Shown: positions 7,446 to 15,863 of the stretch, piece by piece | How the letters are laid out: each line of letters opens with the position of its first letter | Numbering within the stretch: position 1 is the stretch's first letter | Virus record (IMG/VR): IMGVR_UViG_3300027816_000051 | Location: 186,001 to 250,000 of that record | Direction: 5' to 3' (one strand) | DNA: 64,000 nucleotides | From: a virus | The notes under the pieces: model-generated | Database searches by the model: none | Told to the model about the DNA's origin: nothing | Seen by the model: only the letters and a program-made list of their open reading frames with translations | Position numbers and translations under genes: made by a program

Positions 7446-9359
7446 ATGTCTAAATTTACACCCAGCAAATATCAAAAAGATATTTTCAATTTTATTTTAA
7501 AAGATACTCGAAACGCAGTAGTTTCTGCTGTTGCTGGTAGTGGTAAAACGACGACACTATTAAAAGCTTTGGACTTAATACCTGATGATAAATCAGTATT
7601 GTTTTTGGCATTCAATGTTAGTATACGAGATGAATTAAAAAGAAGGATTCCCGAAAATAAGAACATTGATGTCAAAACGGTCCATGGTTTCGGTTACACA
7701 ATCATGAGGAATAACTATGATTGTGGTGTTGACGAAAAAAGTTTAAAGTATCGAAATCTTTTTTGGGACATCATTAATTTTTACAGTGGTGAAAAACCCG
7801 ATAGTTTAGACAAATACGGATTCAACGAAGAACAAAACAAGTACATTCAAGGCATCCATGATTCTGTTCAAGGTGAGAATATTGACAGGTATAAATTTGT
7901 TACCGATGTTGTAACTCTGTGTAATTTATCGAGACAACATTTAGTAAATTTTGATATCAAACCAATTGGTGTTGGTGAGATAAATAAAATTGCAGAGTTT
8001 CATTCTGTGAACAATCAAGATGGTGAATCCACTGCCGCATGGTATCTGTCTAAATTGGGTATGTCTTATCTAAAGGTTCTCGATTATACCGACATGATTT
8101 CTTTACCAATCATTTTGAACCATTCGGGAGATAATTACGATTTTGTTTTTATAGACGAATGTCAAGATTTGAATTCTTGTCACCGTTTATTGATGCAAAA
8201 AGCAATGAAACCTGATGGTGGTAGATTCATTGCTGTAGGTGACCCTAAACAAGCGATATATGGTTTTGCAGGTGCTGACCATGAGTCATATCAAAAATTG
8301 AAAGAACTACCAAACACGGTTGAATTACCATTGTCTTTTACATATAGAGTCTCGCCTGAGATTTTAAATTTGGTTCGACACATAAATCCAGCAATCATTG
8401 CTCATTCTAAAAATAGGTCAGGTAGAGTAATTGAAAACTTCTCCTATAAAGATATTATGGATGGGGACATGGTTTTGTGTAGAAATACATTTCCGGTTGT
8501 CTCATTGTGTATCAAATTATTAAGTGAAGGTAAAAAATCTTATATAATTGGTTCTGATATTGGTAAGTCTTTGAAAACCATGATACTTTCTTGCAACAAG
8601 AAGAATGAAGAATATAACATGACAAACGTAATATGTTGTCTTCTTAAGGACAAAGAAAAGTTGATTGAAAAAACAATGACAAATCACACAATGAAAAGAA
8701 GTGAAGCGTTAGAGGATAACCAAGTAATTCTATTTGGTGAAAAGATACAAGTAATAGAAGCGTTATCCCACGGGATAGATGACCCCGCAATTGTTGTAAA
8801 GAAAATCGATGATATCTTTTCAGATGATAAAAAAAGTGGAATATGCTTGAGTAACGTACATAAATCTAAAGGTCTTGAATCAGAAAGGGTTTTTATTATC
8901 CACCCAGAATTATTTCCATCGAAATTTGCAACCTTACCATGGCAAATTGAACAAGAAAAAAATTTAGAATACGTTGCTTACACAAGAGCCAAAACCACTT
9001 TAGGATTTGTAACCGACTTTGATGCATTTGTTAACCACAAATCAAGGGACATTGACGAATCCAAATTAAAGGTGAGTAAATTTGTCGGTAGTCCTGGTAT
9101 GAAAATTTATTTTGAACTAACTGTTACCGATATTAGAACCGTGAATGGTCTTTATGGGCCAACAACTGTCTATGATTTGGTTGACAAAAATGGTAACATA
9201 TTTTCTAAATTTGGTGAAATTAATACTGAATACCTAACAACTAATTTACATAAGAGCGTTTCAATTAATTCAAAGGTGTCTTTTTACGGCATAATAAAGG
9301 AACACTCAGAATTTAGGGGAAACAAGGTTACTAAATTGGGTAAGATATCTCAGTACTAA
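7446..9359 (+). CDS. SF1 (UvrD/Rep-like) DNA helicase
   Basis: 637 residues. Walker A VSAVAGSGKTTTLLKA (about 27-42), Ia FLAFNVSIRDELKRR, Walker B FVFIDECQDLNSC, motif III VGDPKQAIYGFAGAD, motif IV region SFTYRVSPEIL, motif V SNVHKSKGLESERV and motif VI LEYVAYTRAK. Full helicase core; the last ~100 residues form an extra domain (VTDIRTVNGLYGPTTVYDLV) resembling an OB-like fold. Expected role: unwinding in phage replication or recombination. Confidence 0.92.
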   Translation: MSKFTPSKYQKDIFNFILKDTRNAVVSAVAGSGKTTTLLKALDLIPDDKSVLFLAFNVSIRDELKRRIPENKNIDVKTVHGFGYTIMRNNYDCGVDEKSLKYRNLFWDIINFYSGEKPDSLDKYGFNEEQNKYIQGIHDSVQGENIDRYKFVTDVVTLCNLSRQHLVNFDIKPIGVGEINKIAEFHSVNNQDGESTAAWYLSKLGMSYLKVLDYTDMISLPIILNHSGDNYDFVFIDECQDLNSCHRLLMQKAMKPDGGRFIAVGDPKQAIYGFAGADHESYQKLKELPNTVELPLSFTYRVSPEILNLVRHINPAIIAHSKNRSGRVIENFSYKDIMDGDMVLCRNTFPVVSLCIKLLSEGKKSYIIGSDIGKSLKTMILSCNKKNEEYNMTNVICCLLKDKEKLIEKTMTNHTMKRSEALEDNQVILFGEKIQVIEALSHGIDDPAIVVKKIDDIFSDDKKSGICLSNVHKSKGLESERVFIIHPELFPSKFATLPWQIEQEKNLEYVAYTRAKTTLGFVTDFDAFVNHKSRDIDESKLKVSKFVGSPGMKIYFELTVTDIRTVNGLYGPTTVYDLVDKNGNIFSKFGEINTEYLTTNLHKSVSINSKVSFYGIIKEHSEFRGNKVTKLGKISQY

Positions 9360-9360
9360 A

Positions 9361-9391
9361 TTGACATTTTAAAAATTATTAATTATATTTG
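9361..9391 (+). promoter_or_regulatory. Bacteroidota-type promoter for 9396
   Basis: TTG at 9361-9363 and TATATTTG at 9384-9391; the ATG is only 4 nt downstream, so the transcript is nearly leaderless. Confidence 0.75.
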
Positions 9392-9395
9392 AATC

Positions 9396-9881
9396 ATGGG
9401 ATGTGATATTCATGTGTATTTGGAAAAATACACTTCAGTAAATGGTGAAAATAAATGGGTCAATGTTGACCATTGGCAAATAAATCCACATTTTGGAATG
9501 AACGATTCCGAAAGGGAGTACGACCACGTTGCTTTTTATTGGGGAAGAAATTATGATTTATTCTCAATTCTTGCGGAGGTCAGAGGTTCAATGGACCCGA
9601 TTGCGGACCCAAGGGGTTTACCTGAGGATGTGACTGAGACAACAAGAAAGGAATATGAAAGAGGTGATATGGTCCATACAGCTTCTTACTACACCTTAAA
9701 AGAACTCAAAGATTATCTGTACAATAATTCAGATAATGAAGAAATCGTTGAGAACTTAAAATATTTTGTTGACTCTATGGACAATAGGTTTAAAGAAGAA
9801 TTTTGGATAACAAATGATGACCAAAAGAGGTATACGATTAAAGAGAATGGTTTTAGAGTTGTCTTTTGGTTTGACAACTAA
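9396..9881 (+). CDS. MGCDIH-family phage protein
   Basis: 161 residues starting MGCDIHVYLEKY, followed by FYWGRNYDLFSILAEVRG and DPRGLPEDV. This N-terminus is a common signature of small proteins of unknown function in phages. The conserved Cys-Asp-x-His and the later Arg/Asp residues suggest an active or metal site at the very N-terminus. Function unknown. Confidence 0.8.
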   Translation: MGCDIHVYLEKYTSVNGENKWVNVDHWQINPHFGMNDSEREYDHVAFYWGRNYDLFSILAEVRGSMDPIADPRGLPEDVTETTRKEYERGDMVHTASYYTLKELKDYLYNNSDNEEIVENLKYFVDSMDNRFKEEFWITNDDQKRYTIKENGFRVVFWFDN

Positions 9882-9889
9882 TTCTAATA

Positions 9890-10114
9890 ATGATAACAAC
9901 AACCACAAAAGATTATTATGAATGTGTGAGATGTGGTATTAACACCTCATTCGAATATAGAATTTGTCCATGTAACAGAAAACCATGTGATGCGATAAAA
10001 AAAGGAATTATTACAATCACAAAAAATATTACACTGGATGATGATAATTTTAAAGCCGACGGTAGGGACAGGAATGATGATATAGGACAAATGTTGGCAT
10101 CATGGAATGTTTAA
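9890..10114 (+). CDS. Small protein with Cys-rich N-terminus
   Basis: 74 residues. CVRCGINTSFEYRICPCNRKPC contains five Cys in a C-x2-C...C-x-C-x4-C spacing that could bind one zinc ion, followed by an acidic tail. Eight nt after the preceding gene. No family recognised. Confidence 0.65.
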   Translation: MITTTTKDYYECVRCGINTSFEYRICPCNRKPCDAIKKGIITITKNITLDDDNFKADGRDRNDDIGQMLASWNV

Positions 10115-10117
10115 AAT

Positions 10118-10372
10118 ATGGAAGAAAAATTATATAGTGCAGCAAAAGACTTCGTAAAGAGGTATGGACAAGATGATGTTAGTGAACACATCATCAACAT
10201 CATTGTATCGGTAATGAGAACAAGAGATGGGGTTGGACCCATTGGGGGTAGTTTCGTTCAATCTGTTGTGAATAACGATTTGTGTGGTGCGGTAGTTAGG
10301 GCCGACAATGAATGTTTAAAACACATCAAGTTAATCGCTCTTTCAAGAAACAATTGTTTCTGTGAAGATTAA
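10118..10372 (+). CDS. Small hypothetical protein
   Basis: 84 residues, mostly helical (MEEKLYSAAKDFVKRYGQD, IINIIVSVMRTRDGVGPIGG). No motif recognised. Three-nt gap to the gene upstream. Confidence 0.7.
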   Translation: MEEKLYSAAKDFVKRYGQDDVSEHIINIIVSVMRTRDGVGPIGGSFVQSVVNNDLCGAVVRADNECLKHIKLIALSRNNCFCED

Positions 10373-10373
10373 T

Positions 10374-10404
10374 TTTGTTTTATCAAAAAAATCATTTATA
10401 TTTA
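10374..10404 (+). promoter_or_regulatory. Probable promoter for 10409
   Basis: TTTG at 10374-10377 and TATATTTA at 10397-10404; the -7 box ends 4 nt before the ATG. Confidence 0.55.
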
Positions 10405-10408
10405 GAAT

Positions 10409-10663
10409 ATGAAAAATCTAACATTTGTAATTTTTTTGGGTCTAATATTAATGTCTTGCAAGTACAAGACACAATATACTGACACTAAAATCCCATGTAT
10501 TGTTGATTCTGTTGAATATCATGGAATTGGTTGTGACAATACTTTACAAACAACTCCATATTGGAAATTGTATCTAAAAAACCCCGAAATGAAAATAACA
10601 TCGTACAGGTCATATGAAAAAGGTGATACTGTGTATGTAATCGAAAGAAAAATAAAAAAATAA
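10409..10663 (+). CDS. Lipoprotein
   Basis: 84 residues. Signal peptide MKNLTFVIFLGLILMSC with a lipobox (LILMSC) and the lipidated Cys at 17. The mature part holds a second Cys and a strand-rich region (PYWKLYLKNPEMKITSY, KGDTVYVIERK). Function unknown. Confidence 0.75.
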   Translation: MKNLTFVIFLGLILMSCKYKTQYTDTKIPCIVDSVEYHGIGCDNTLQTTPYWKLYLKNPEMKITSYRSYEKGDTVYVIERKIKK

Positions 10664-10666
10664 AAT

Positions 10667-11539
10667 ATGATTAATAGAATTTTTACTCCTGAATGGAAAC
10701 TATGGATTTGGTCTAATATTGTGAATGGATATGATAGAGAGTCCATTTTTAATGTTTTACTTAATAATGGATTTGATTACAATTTAATTAAAAGAGAACT
10801 TGAAATTGAACCAACTAACGCGTTAATTTGGCAAAGACAATATTCACAGGAAAACCTTAATCAACCTTACGAAGTTGAACTTTATCCGTTCAATAAATCT
10901 CTATGTGATAACCCAAGAGCTTATAGAGTTGAAAATAATTTAGTTGAAATTTATCATTACCCTGAATTATTAACATTAATTGAATGTGATGATTTGATAT
11001 CGATTACAGACAAAAAATTAAACTCACAGAAAAAATCTAAGGACTTGCAATCACCCATGATTCATAAGTTAGATAAAAAGTCTGAGATTTATAAAACAGT
11101 AAATGAGAGAATCAATTCTGTTATTGGTATTCGAGATTCATTTGGTGAAGATGTTTTTATTCAAAAAATAACACCCGAATTCAATTATGAGGAAAAATAC
11201 GATTTTCTACTACCTAATCAAATATCGGAGGACAAATTGTTTACAAACATGGGTAATAGATTGTGGAGTGTCCAAATATCATTGAATAACATTACTGAGG
11301 GTGGACATCTAACTTTTAATTCAATTGAAAGAAGTGTAAAACCTGTAAAAGGAGATGGAGTAATTTGGAAAAATTTATACCATGATTTTCAACTAAACCC
11401 TTACACCAAACATACACATTTTAAAACAACCGAAGGCGATAAATACGTTTTGTTTAAGTATTATAGAATGGCTGACGGTAGTCAAGTCGTAAAAGAAGGA
11501 CAACAAGAAATTGAAATTCAATTAGATGAGATTAAGTAG
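10667..11539 (+). CDS. Prolyl-4-hydroxylase-like (2OG-Fe(II)) protein, degenerate proximal motif
   Basis: 290 residues. The C-terminal half resembles the double-stranded beta-helix of P4H-type dioxygenases: QISLNNITEGGHLTFNSIER, a PVKGDGVIWKN strand and HTHFKTTEGDKYVLFKYYR, matching the usual distal His and 2OG-binding Lys. The expected proximal H-x-D after Y-x-x-G is not seen (FNYEEKYDFLLPN instead), so it may be inactive or use another ligand. The N-terminal ~100 residues are unassigned. Confidence 0.55.
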   Translation: MINRIFTPEWKLWIWSNIVNGYDRESIFNVLLNNGFDYNLIKRELEIEPTNALIWQRQYSQENLNQPYEVELYPFNKSLCDNPRAYRVENNLVEIYHYPELLTLIECDDLISITDKKLNSQKKSKDLQSPMIHKLDKKSEIYKTVNERINSVIGIRDSFGEDVFIQKITPEFNYEEKYDFLLPNQISEDKLFTNMGNRLWSVQISLNNITEGGHLTFNSIERSVKPVKGDGVIWKNLYHDFQLNPYTKHTHFKTTEGDKYVLFKYYRMADGSQVVKEGQQEIEIQLDEIK

Positions 11540-11753
11540 TATTATTTTATTTGTTTTACTCGTCACATCATGTTCTGAACCAAACACAAAACAAGTTGTA
11601 AACGATAGGAATAACCCCCAAACTATTAAACTTAGTAATCAATCCGAATACAGAGTTTTTGAATGGGAACATAAGGGACATACTTATCTCATAATCGATA
11701 GAAGTCATGGTTCAGGAATCACACACGCAGGACATTGTCCCTGTGGAAAATAA
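11526..11753 (+). CDS. Small lipoprotein
   Basis: 75 residues. MRLSSIILFVLLVTSC is a lipoprotein signal with the lipidated Cys at 16; the mature part is short and ends in GITHAGHCPCGK, a possible metal-binding tail (His, Cys-Pro-Cys). Overlaps the preceding stop by 14 nt. Confidence 0.7.
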   Translation: MRLSSIILFVLLVTSCSEPNTKQVVNDRNNPQTIKLSNQSEYRVFEWEHKGHTYLIIDRSHGSGITHAGHCPCGK

Positions 11754-11844
11754 ACTTACTTCTGAACAAGAAGAGATTTTATGGTGGGAACACTATGAGA
11801 AAATGTATTTAACCAGCGAAGATGGGGAATCTGAATTTTCATGA
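11707..11844 (+). CDS. Short ORF overlapping its neighbours
   Basis: 45 residues in another frame, overlapping the lipoprotein gene by 47 nt and the next gene by 23 nt. It fills the otherwise empty 11754-11821 space and reads like a real helix (LTSEQEEILWWEHYEKMYL). Real status uncertain. Confidence 0.45.
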   Translation: MVQESHTQDIVPVENKLTSEQEEILWWEHYEKMYLTSEDGESEFS

Positions 11845-12361
11845 AGATATAAAAATCGGTCAAACTAATGAACAAGTAGTCATTGATGTATTTGAAAGAG
11901 AATACAATGCTATTTGTGTTGGGAAGAGTGAAAAAGAAAATGGTAATTTAAAAGAGTTCGATTTAATATTCAATTTCCCAACTAAAACCCATGTGGTTGC
12001 AGAAGTCAAGACAGAAGACAAATGGGTACAACCCGGTAGAACATTACCAAACGGTGCCTATTTTCCCGGTATAGATACTGGTAACCTATGTATTGAATTT
12101 AGGATGCACGGTAAGGACAGTGGAATAATGGTAACCAAATCAGATTTGTGGGTAATAGTTTTTATGAACATCAAAGAGATTTGGGTGATTAAAACTAATA
12201 AATTAAGAAAATTAATTTCAGAAAATAATTTCAAAGTAAAGATAGGTGGTGACGAGGTTTATGCTGGAACTAACGTATTGATTCCTGAAGAGAAAAGGTC
12301 ACATATGTATTTGATTCCAAGAAAAAACTTTGAGTCTCATTTTACAGTTTTAAAATACTAA
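11822..12361 (+). CDS. Putative PD-(D/E)xK nuclease-fold protein
   Basis: 179 residues. GQTNEQVVIDVFEREY helix, then KEFDLIFNFPTKTHVVAEVK gives the Asp ... Glu-x-Lys arrangement (Asp about 43, EVK about 60-62) of restriction-nuclease folds. A large central loop follows (NGAYFPGIDTGNLC). Nuclease activity is inferred from this spacing only. Converges with the Nudix gene, overlapping by 4 nt. Confidence 0.5.
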   Translation: MGNLNFHEDIKIGQTNEQVVIDVFEREYNAICVGKSEKENGNLKEFDLIFNFPTKTHVVAEVKTEDKWVQPGRTLPNGAYFPGIDTGNLCIEFRMHGKDSGIMVTKSDLWVIVFMNIKEIWVIKTNKLRKLISENNFKVKIGGDEVYAGTNVLIPEEKRSHMYLIPRKNFESHFTVLKY

Positions 12362-12774
12362 CCAAATCTTTCTCTCACGAAATCTTGCATTATCTTACCC
12401 ATAATGTTTGCAAAATTTAATTCAGATAACTCACTTTGAGTTACAAATCTAAGATACTGACCCTCATTTAGTGGAATTTCTTCAATAGGTTTGTCAATCA
12501 CACCGTGAAATATATATTTAATATTTGGGGACACATCACCCTCAATACAGACATACTTCTTCCAAAAAGAAAATCTAACTAAACTGCTCGAGTCAGTTTC
12601 AATTTCTTCTATCATTTCTCTTTTCAACGCTTCTAATGGTGTTTCTCTTTTTTCAACGTGACCACCTATAAGGTCCCAATGATTTGGAAAGGGGATATCT
12701 GGGTTGTTGTCTCTTAAATACACCAAGTATTTACCTTCAGGGTTTTGAAGAATGATTTGAGATATTTGTATCAT
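12358..12774 (-). CDS. Nudix hydrolase
   Basis: 138 residues. The Nudix box is complete: GGHVEKRETPLEALKREMIE then EIE (G-x5-E-x7-R-E-U-x-E-E). Upstream strand KYLVYLRDNNPDIPFPNHWD is also typical. Would hydrolyse a nucleoside diphosphate derivative; substrate not predictable. The only minus gene between 1.3 and 24 kb. Confidence 0.9.
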   Translation of the reverse strand: MIQISQIILQNPEGKYLVYLRDNNPDIPFPNHWDLIGGHVEKRETPLEALKREMIEEIETDSSSLVRFSFWKKYVCIEGDVSPNIKYIFHGVIDKPIEEIPLNEGQYLRFVTQSELSELNFANIMGKIMQDFVRERFG

Positions 12775-12795
12775 AATTTTGATTTATAAAGATAA

Positions 12796-12804
12796 ATATT
12801 TATA
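12796..12804. promoter_or_regulatory. Divergent ATATTTATA motif
   Basis: ATATTTATA reads toward 12813(+), and the overlapping AATATTTATC reads toward the Nudix gene (ATG at 12774). The motif is thus shared by a divergent pair, as at 1.27 kb. Confidence 0.45.
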
Positions 12805-12812
12805 CTTTACGT

Positions 12813-12992
12813 ATGAAAATAGTTTTATTAACATTTGGTATATTGTTTCTAATTGTAACCTGGTTGTTTGCAACTGCAACAACCATAAACGGAGAGCACA
12901 ATCGAACAGCATTTAAAATTAAATCATTATTTTATTGGGTTGCTGTGACCTCATCATTTTGTTTGGGGTATATGATTGCCTCAAAATTTTAA
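12813..12992 (+). CDS. Small two-helix membrane protein
   Basis: 59 residues starting MKIVLLTFGILFLIVTWLFA; second hydrophobic segment SLFYWVAVTSSFCLGYMIA. Eleven nt before the next ATG. Function unknown. Confidence 0.65.
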   Translation: MKIVLLTFGILFLIVTWLFATATTINGEHNRTAFKIKSLFYWVAVTSSFCLGYMIASKF

Positions 12993-13003
12993 ATCGACAA
13001 TAA

Positions 13004-13207
13004 ATGAACAACGCAGAAACTCACGAATTTTATGGATGGATGGCTTTTAATGAAGGATTCTTTCACGAGTGGAGAGATGAGGTTGCGAACAGACTTTTAA
13101 AATTAAGTCCCCATGAGTGTGCTAGAGATGATTTTAGGGCGAATTTGTCAATTGAGGTTTTTAACGAAATGACTAAACGCAAAAATAATCTTGAGTTAGG
13201 GGAATAA
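13004..13207 (+). CDS. Small hypothetical protein
   Basis: 67 residues (EFYGWMAFNEGFFHEWRDEV, ECARDDFRANLSIEVFNEMT), soluble and helical. Its stop directly abuts the next ATG. No family recognised. Confidence 0.65.
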   Translation: MNNAETHEFYGWMAFNEGFFHEWRDEVANRLLKLSPHECARDDFRANLSIEVFNEMTKRKNNLELGE

Positions 13208-13672
13208 ATGGTGGATATGACTTTTTTAGAAAAAATAAAAGTAGTTGTTGATAGAAGATATAATTCCGAATTGTTAAAAAGGCACGACGGTGATTTCTTT
13301 TGTAATAAATGGTGGTGCTTTAAAGTCAAAGTAGAGACAATACCAATGTCCGAAATTAAAACAAGAGTAAAATCAATTCATTTAAAACCAATACATAAAC
13401 AAATTGAATTAGATATAATAGAAAGAGGGTTTGATTATAATAAGGGTCACATCTATCTAACAAACAAAAATTATATTTTTGATGGTTATCATAGGTACTT
13501 TATTTTAAAAAGACATTTTGACGATTCACTATTAATTACCGTTTATAGGTTGACAAATGTCAGTAGCGGATTCACATATGCATTTAAAATGTCTATTATA
13601 CATTTGTTTGTAAAAATTTATAGATTTTTGTTTAAAAGAGATAAAGGACAAATCATAGAAATAAATTTGTAA
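13208..13672 (+). CDS. ParB-like domain protein
   Basis: 154 residues. IEAxH-type ParB/Srx fold pattern: SIHLKPIHKQIELDIIERGF, HIYLTNKNYIFDGYHRYFIL with the conserved Asp-Gly-x-His-Arg. Small stand-alone ParB-like proteins in phages are often nucleases or regulators. N- and C-terminal parts are basic. Confidence 0.55.
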   Translation: MVDMTFLEKIKVVVDRRYNSELLKRHDGDFFCNKWWCFKVKVETIPMSEIKTRVKSIHLKPIHKQIELDIIERGFDYNKGHIYLTNKNYIFDGYHRYFILKRHFDDSLLITVYRLTNVSSGFTYAFKMSIIHLFVKIYRFLFKRDKGQIIEINL

Positions 13673-13697
13673 TCATTTAATTGAGATAATTATAGAT

Positions 13698-14393
13698 ATG
13701 AAAATAGATGCACTTTTTATTTCAGATGTTCACCTTGGTACTAAGGGTAGTAATTCTGAAATGGTGCTTGAAGTCCTAAAAAAATATGAACCAACTTATT
13801 TGTTTTTAGTTGGTGATATCATAGATGGTTGGATGTTACAGAGGAAGTTCAGATGGAAACAAAACGACACCAATGTGATAAGAAAAATATTATCACATTC
13901 CAAAAGAGGTACTCAAGTAATTTATGTTACTGGTAATCATGATGAATTTTTAAGACAATATACGGACTTATCTTTTGGTAACATTGAAATTTGTAATGAA
14001 TACAAATATGGTAATGTATTTATTACCCATGGAGACCTTTATGATGGTGTGGTTAAGTTAAAATGGTTAGGTATTTTAGGTTCCATTGGTTACGATATTG
14101 CGATTTCTATAGATAGGACTCTAAAAAAATTTGGACATAAGAGGTCCCTTTCTAAATTTTTAAAGGACAGTGTTAAAGAGGCTGTTAAATTTATTACGAG
14201 TTTTGAGGTAGAACTGGTTAGACAGGCAAAAAAAAGAGAGTGTGACACTGTGATATGTGGTCACATACACAATCCTGAAGATAAAATTATTGAGGGTGTG
14301 AGGTATTTAAATTGTGGGGATTGGATAGAAAACAATACTTACATAATACATCATAACGGGGATTTTAAACTTCAGAGATATGCCACTTTATAA
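13698..14393 (+). CDS. Calcineurin-like metallophosphoesterase, LpxH-type
   Basis: 231 residues. ISDVHLGTKG (D-x-H), LVGDIIDGWML (G-D-x2-D), VTGNHDEFLR (G-N-H-D), ITHGDLYDG and CGHIHNPED (G-H-x-H): all metal ligands are present. Closest in pattern to LpxH-like UDP-2,3-diacylglucosamine pyrophosphatases. Its 3' end overlaps the glycosyltransferase start by 14 nt, suggesting a paired role in surface or lipid-A-like chemistry. Confidence 0.85.
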   Translation: MKIDALFISDVHLGTKGSNSEMVLEVLKKYEPTYLFLVGDIIDGWMLQRKFRWKQNDTNVIRKILSHSKRGTQVIYVTGNHDEFLRQYTDLSFGNIEICNEYKYGNVFITHGDLYDGVVKLKWLGILGSIGYDIAISIDRTLKKFGHKRSLSKFLKDSVKEAVKFITSFEVELVRQAKKRECDTVICGHIHNPEDKIIEGVRYLNCGDWIENNTYIIHHNGDFKLQRYATL

Positions 14394-15117
14394 ACCAACA
14401 AAAATAAAAAACAAACTAACCATTGTAATTCCATGTTACAATGAAGACAAGTATATTAAGAAGACTCTCGACTCAATACACAAACAAGTTTTAATTGATG
14501 GTACAAGAGTAATCATTGCTGATAACCATTCAACAGACCGAACAAGGGCGATTATCAATAATATGTCTATGATGTACTCTGATAGACTTAAGATAGAAAT
14601 GATTGACGGTGGTAAAGTTGGTGAAGCAAGAAATTTAGGGAGTGATTTGGTTAATACTGAATATGTTTTATTTGTGGATGCTGACATCCAATTCTTCAAT
14701 TCAATTACAATTCACGACTGTATTGAGGAAATGATTTTGGAAGATTTGGATTTGATGACATGTAAAATAAAATCAACATCTAAAAATTGGAAGTCCAAAT
14801 TGGTATTCGTTTGTTTTAATTCCGTTAATAATATTATTAGTAAATTCAGTCCATTCGCTGTTGGTACCTTTTTCTTGACAAAAACTGATAAATTTAGAGA
14901 ATTAGGTAAATTTAATGAGGAATACCAACACAGTGAAGACTATGGTTTAAGTAGGAAATACAATTCAAAAAAGTTTAAAATATCCGAACATTACGTTGGT
15001 CAAGATGACCGTAGATTCAAGAAAATGGGGTATTTGGGAATGATTAAACTAATCATTAAGTCCTTTTTGAATAGGGAAAACGAAGAATATTTCAAAAAAG
15101 ATATTGGTTATTGGTGA
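14380..15117 (+). CDS. Family 2 glycosyltransferase
   Basis: 245 residues. GT-A fold: LTIVIPCYNEDKYIKKTLDS at the N-terminus, ADNHSTDRTRAI, GEARNLGSDLVNTEYVLFVD with the D-x-D of VDADIQF, then EDYGLSRKYN late in the protein (catalytic E-D). Translationally coupled to the phosphoesterase. Acceptor unknown. Confidence 0.88.
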   Translation: MPLYKPTKIKNKLTIVIPCYNEDKYIKKTLDSIHKQVLIDGTRVIIADNHSTDRTRAIINNMSMMYSDRLKIEMIDGGKVGEARNLGSDLVNTEYVLFVDADIQFFNSITIHDCIEEMILEDLDLMTCKIKSTSKNWKSKLVFVCFNSVNNIISKFSPFAVGTFFLTKTDKFRELGKFNEEYQHSEDYGLSRKYNSKKFKISEHYVGQDDRRFKKMGYLGMIKLIIKSFLNRENEEYFKKDIGYW

Positions 15118-15130
15118 TTTCAAAAAAAAT

Positions 15131-15161
15131 TTTGAAATTTAAAATATTCTTCTTAATATTG
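15131..15161 (+). promoter_or_regulatory. Bacteroidota-type promoter
   Basis: TTTG at 15131-15134 and TAATATTG at 15154-15161 with 19-nt spacing, just upstream of the 23-residue ORF at 15166. Confidence 0.55.
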
Positions 15162-15165
15162 ACTC

Positions 15166-15237
15166 ATGATTGTACTTTTATTATTTATCATTTGCATACT
15201 TTTGTATGCAATCAATGAAAACATCCGAAAAAAATAA
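15166..15237 (+). CDS. Tiny membrane peptide
   Basis: 23 residues, MIVLLLFIICILLYAINENI then RKK: one transmembrane helix with a basic tail. It has its own promoter and ends 6 nt before the next ATG, so I consider it likely real. Confidence 0.5.
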   Translation: MIVLLLFIICILLYAINENIRKK

Positions 15238-15243
15238 ATCACT

Positions 15244-15552
15244 ATGCTTCACACCAACATTGAGGTATACGAGTATTTACAACCACACTACAAGTGGAAT
15301 TTAGTATCTATTGCATTCTGTGATAGAATGTTGATGGTGTTGATTTCAAAAGGTTGTAGTGATAAGGAGATATTAGATTTAAAAAAATACCTAAACAAAA
15401 ATCAGTTCTATGAATATGAAGAAACTAATCTATACTACCGTTTAAAAAGTAGGTCGGGTGAATTTGTAGAACCTCCAATATTTGACAGGGAGAATGGTGA
15501 AGTTAGGGTTGAGATGGCGAAAAGATTTATCGGTAGAACACAACAATTTTAA
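15244..15552 (+). CDS. Hypothetical protein
   Basis: 102 residues, soluble (NIEVYEYLQPHYKWNLVSIA, CSDKEILDLKKYLNK). No motif recognised. First larger gene of the 15.2-16.6 kb run. Confidence 0.7.
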   Translation: MLHTNIEVYEYLQPHYKWNLVSIAFCDRMLMVLISKGCSDKEILDLKKYLNKNQFYEYEETNLYYRLKSRSGEFVEPPIFDRENGEVRVEMAKRFIGRTQQF

Positions 15553-15564
15553 TATTATCTTTGT

Positions 15565-15861
15565 ATGGTGGTACACAAAAAAGTCAAAGAAGCATACCAA
15601 GAATATATCAAGTGGTATGATAACTTAGGTATAAATAGGGAATACCTGAGAGAAGTAAAAATCAAGAGTCTTACTGAATTTGCACAAAGGATAATCAATG
15701 ATTATGAACTTTGGTATATGTTCGGTGAGGATTGTACCTTACCACTGTCACTTTTGGAAAGACAAGAAATATTCAAGGAAAGACATCCAAGTTCATGGGA
15801 TATTTTATCTCATAAACATTATGATGATTTTTTAATACCAACAGTAAAATTAATAAGATAA
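15565..15861 (+). CDS. Hypothetical protein
   Basis: 98 residues, helical and Tyr/Trp-rich (KEAYQEYIKWYDNLGINREY, FKERHPSSWDILSHKHYDDF). No family recognised; 2 nt before the next gene. Confidence 0.7.
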   Translation: MVVHKKVKEAYQEYIKWYDNLGINREYLREVKIKSLTEFAQRIINDYELWYMFGEDCTLPLSLLERQEIFKERHPSSWDILSHKHYDDFLIPTVKLIR

Positions 15862-15863
15862 AC

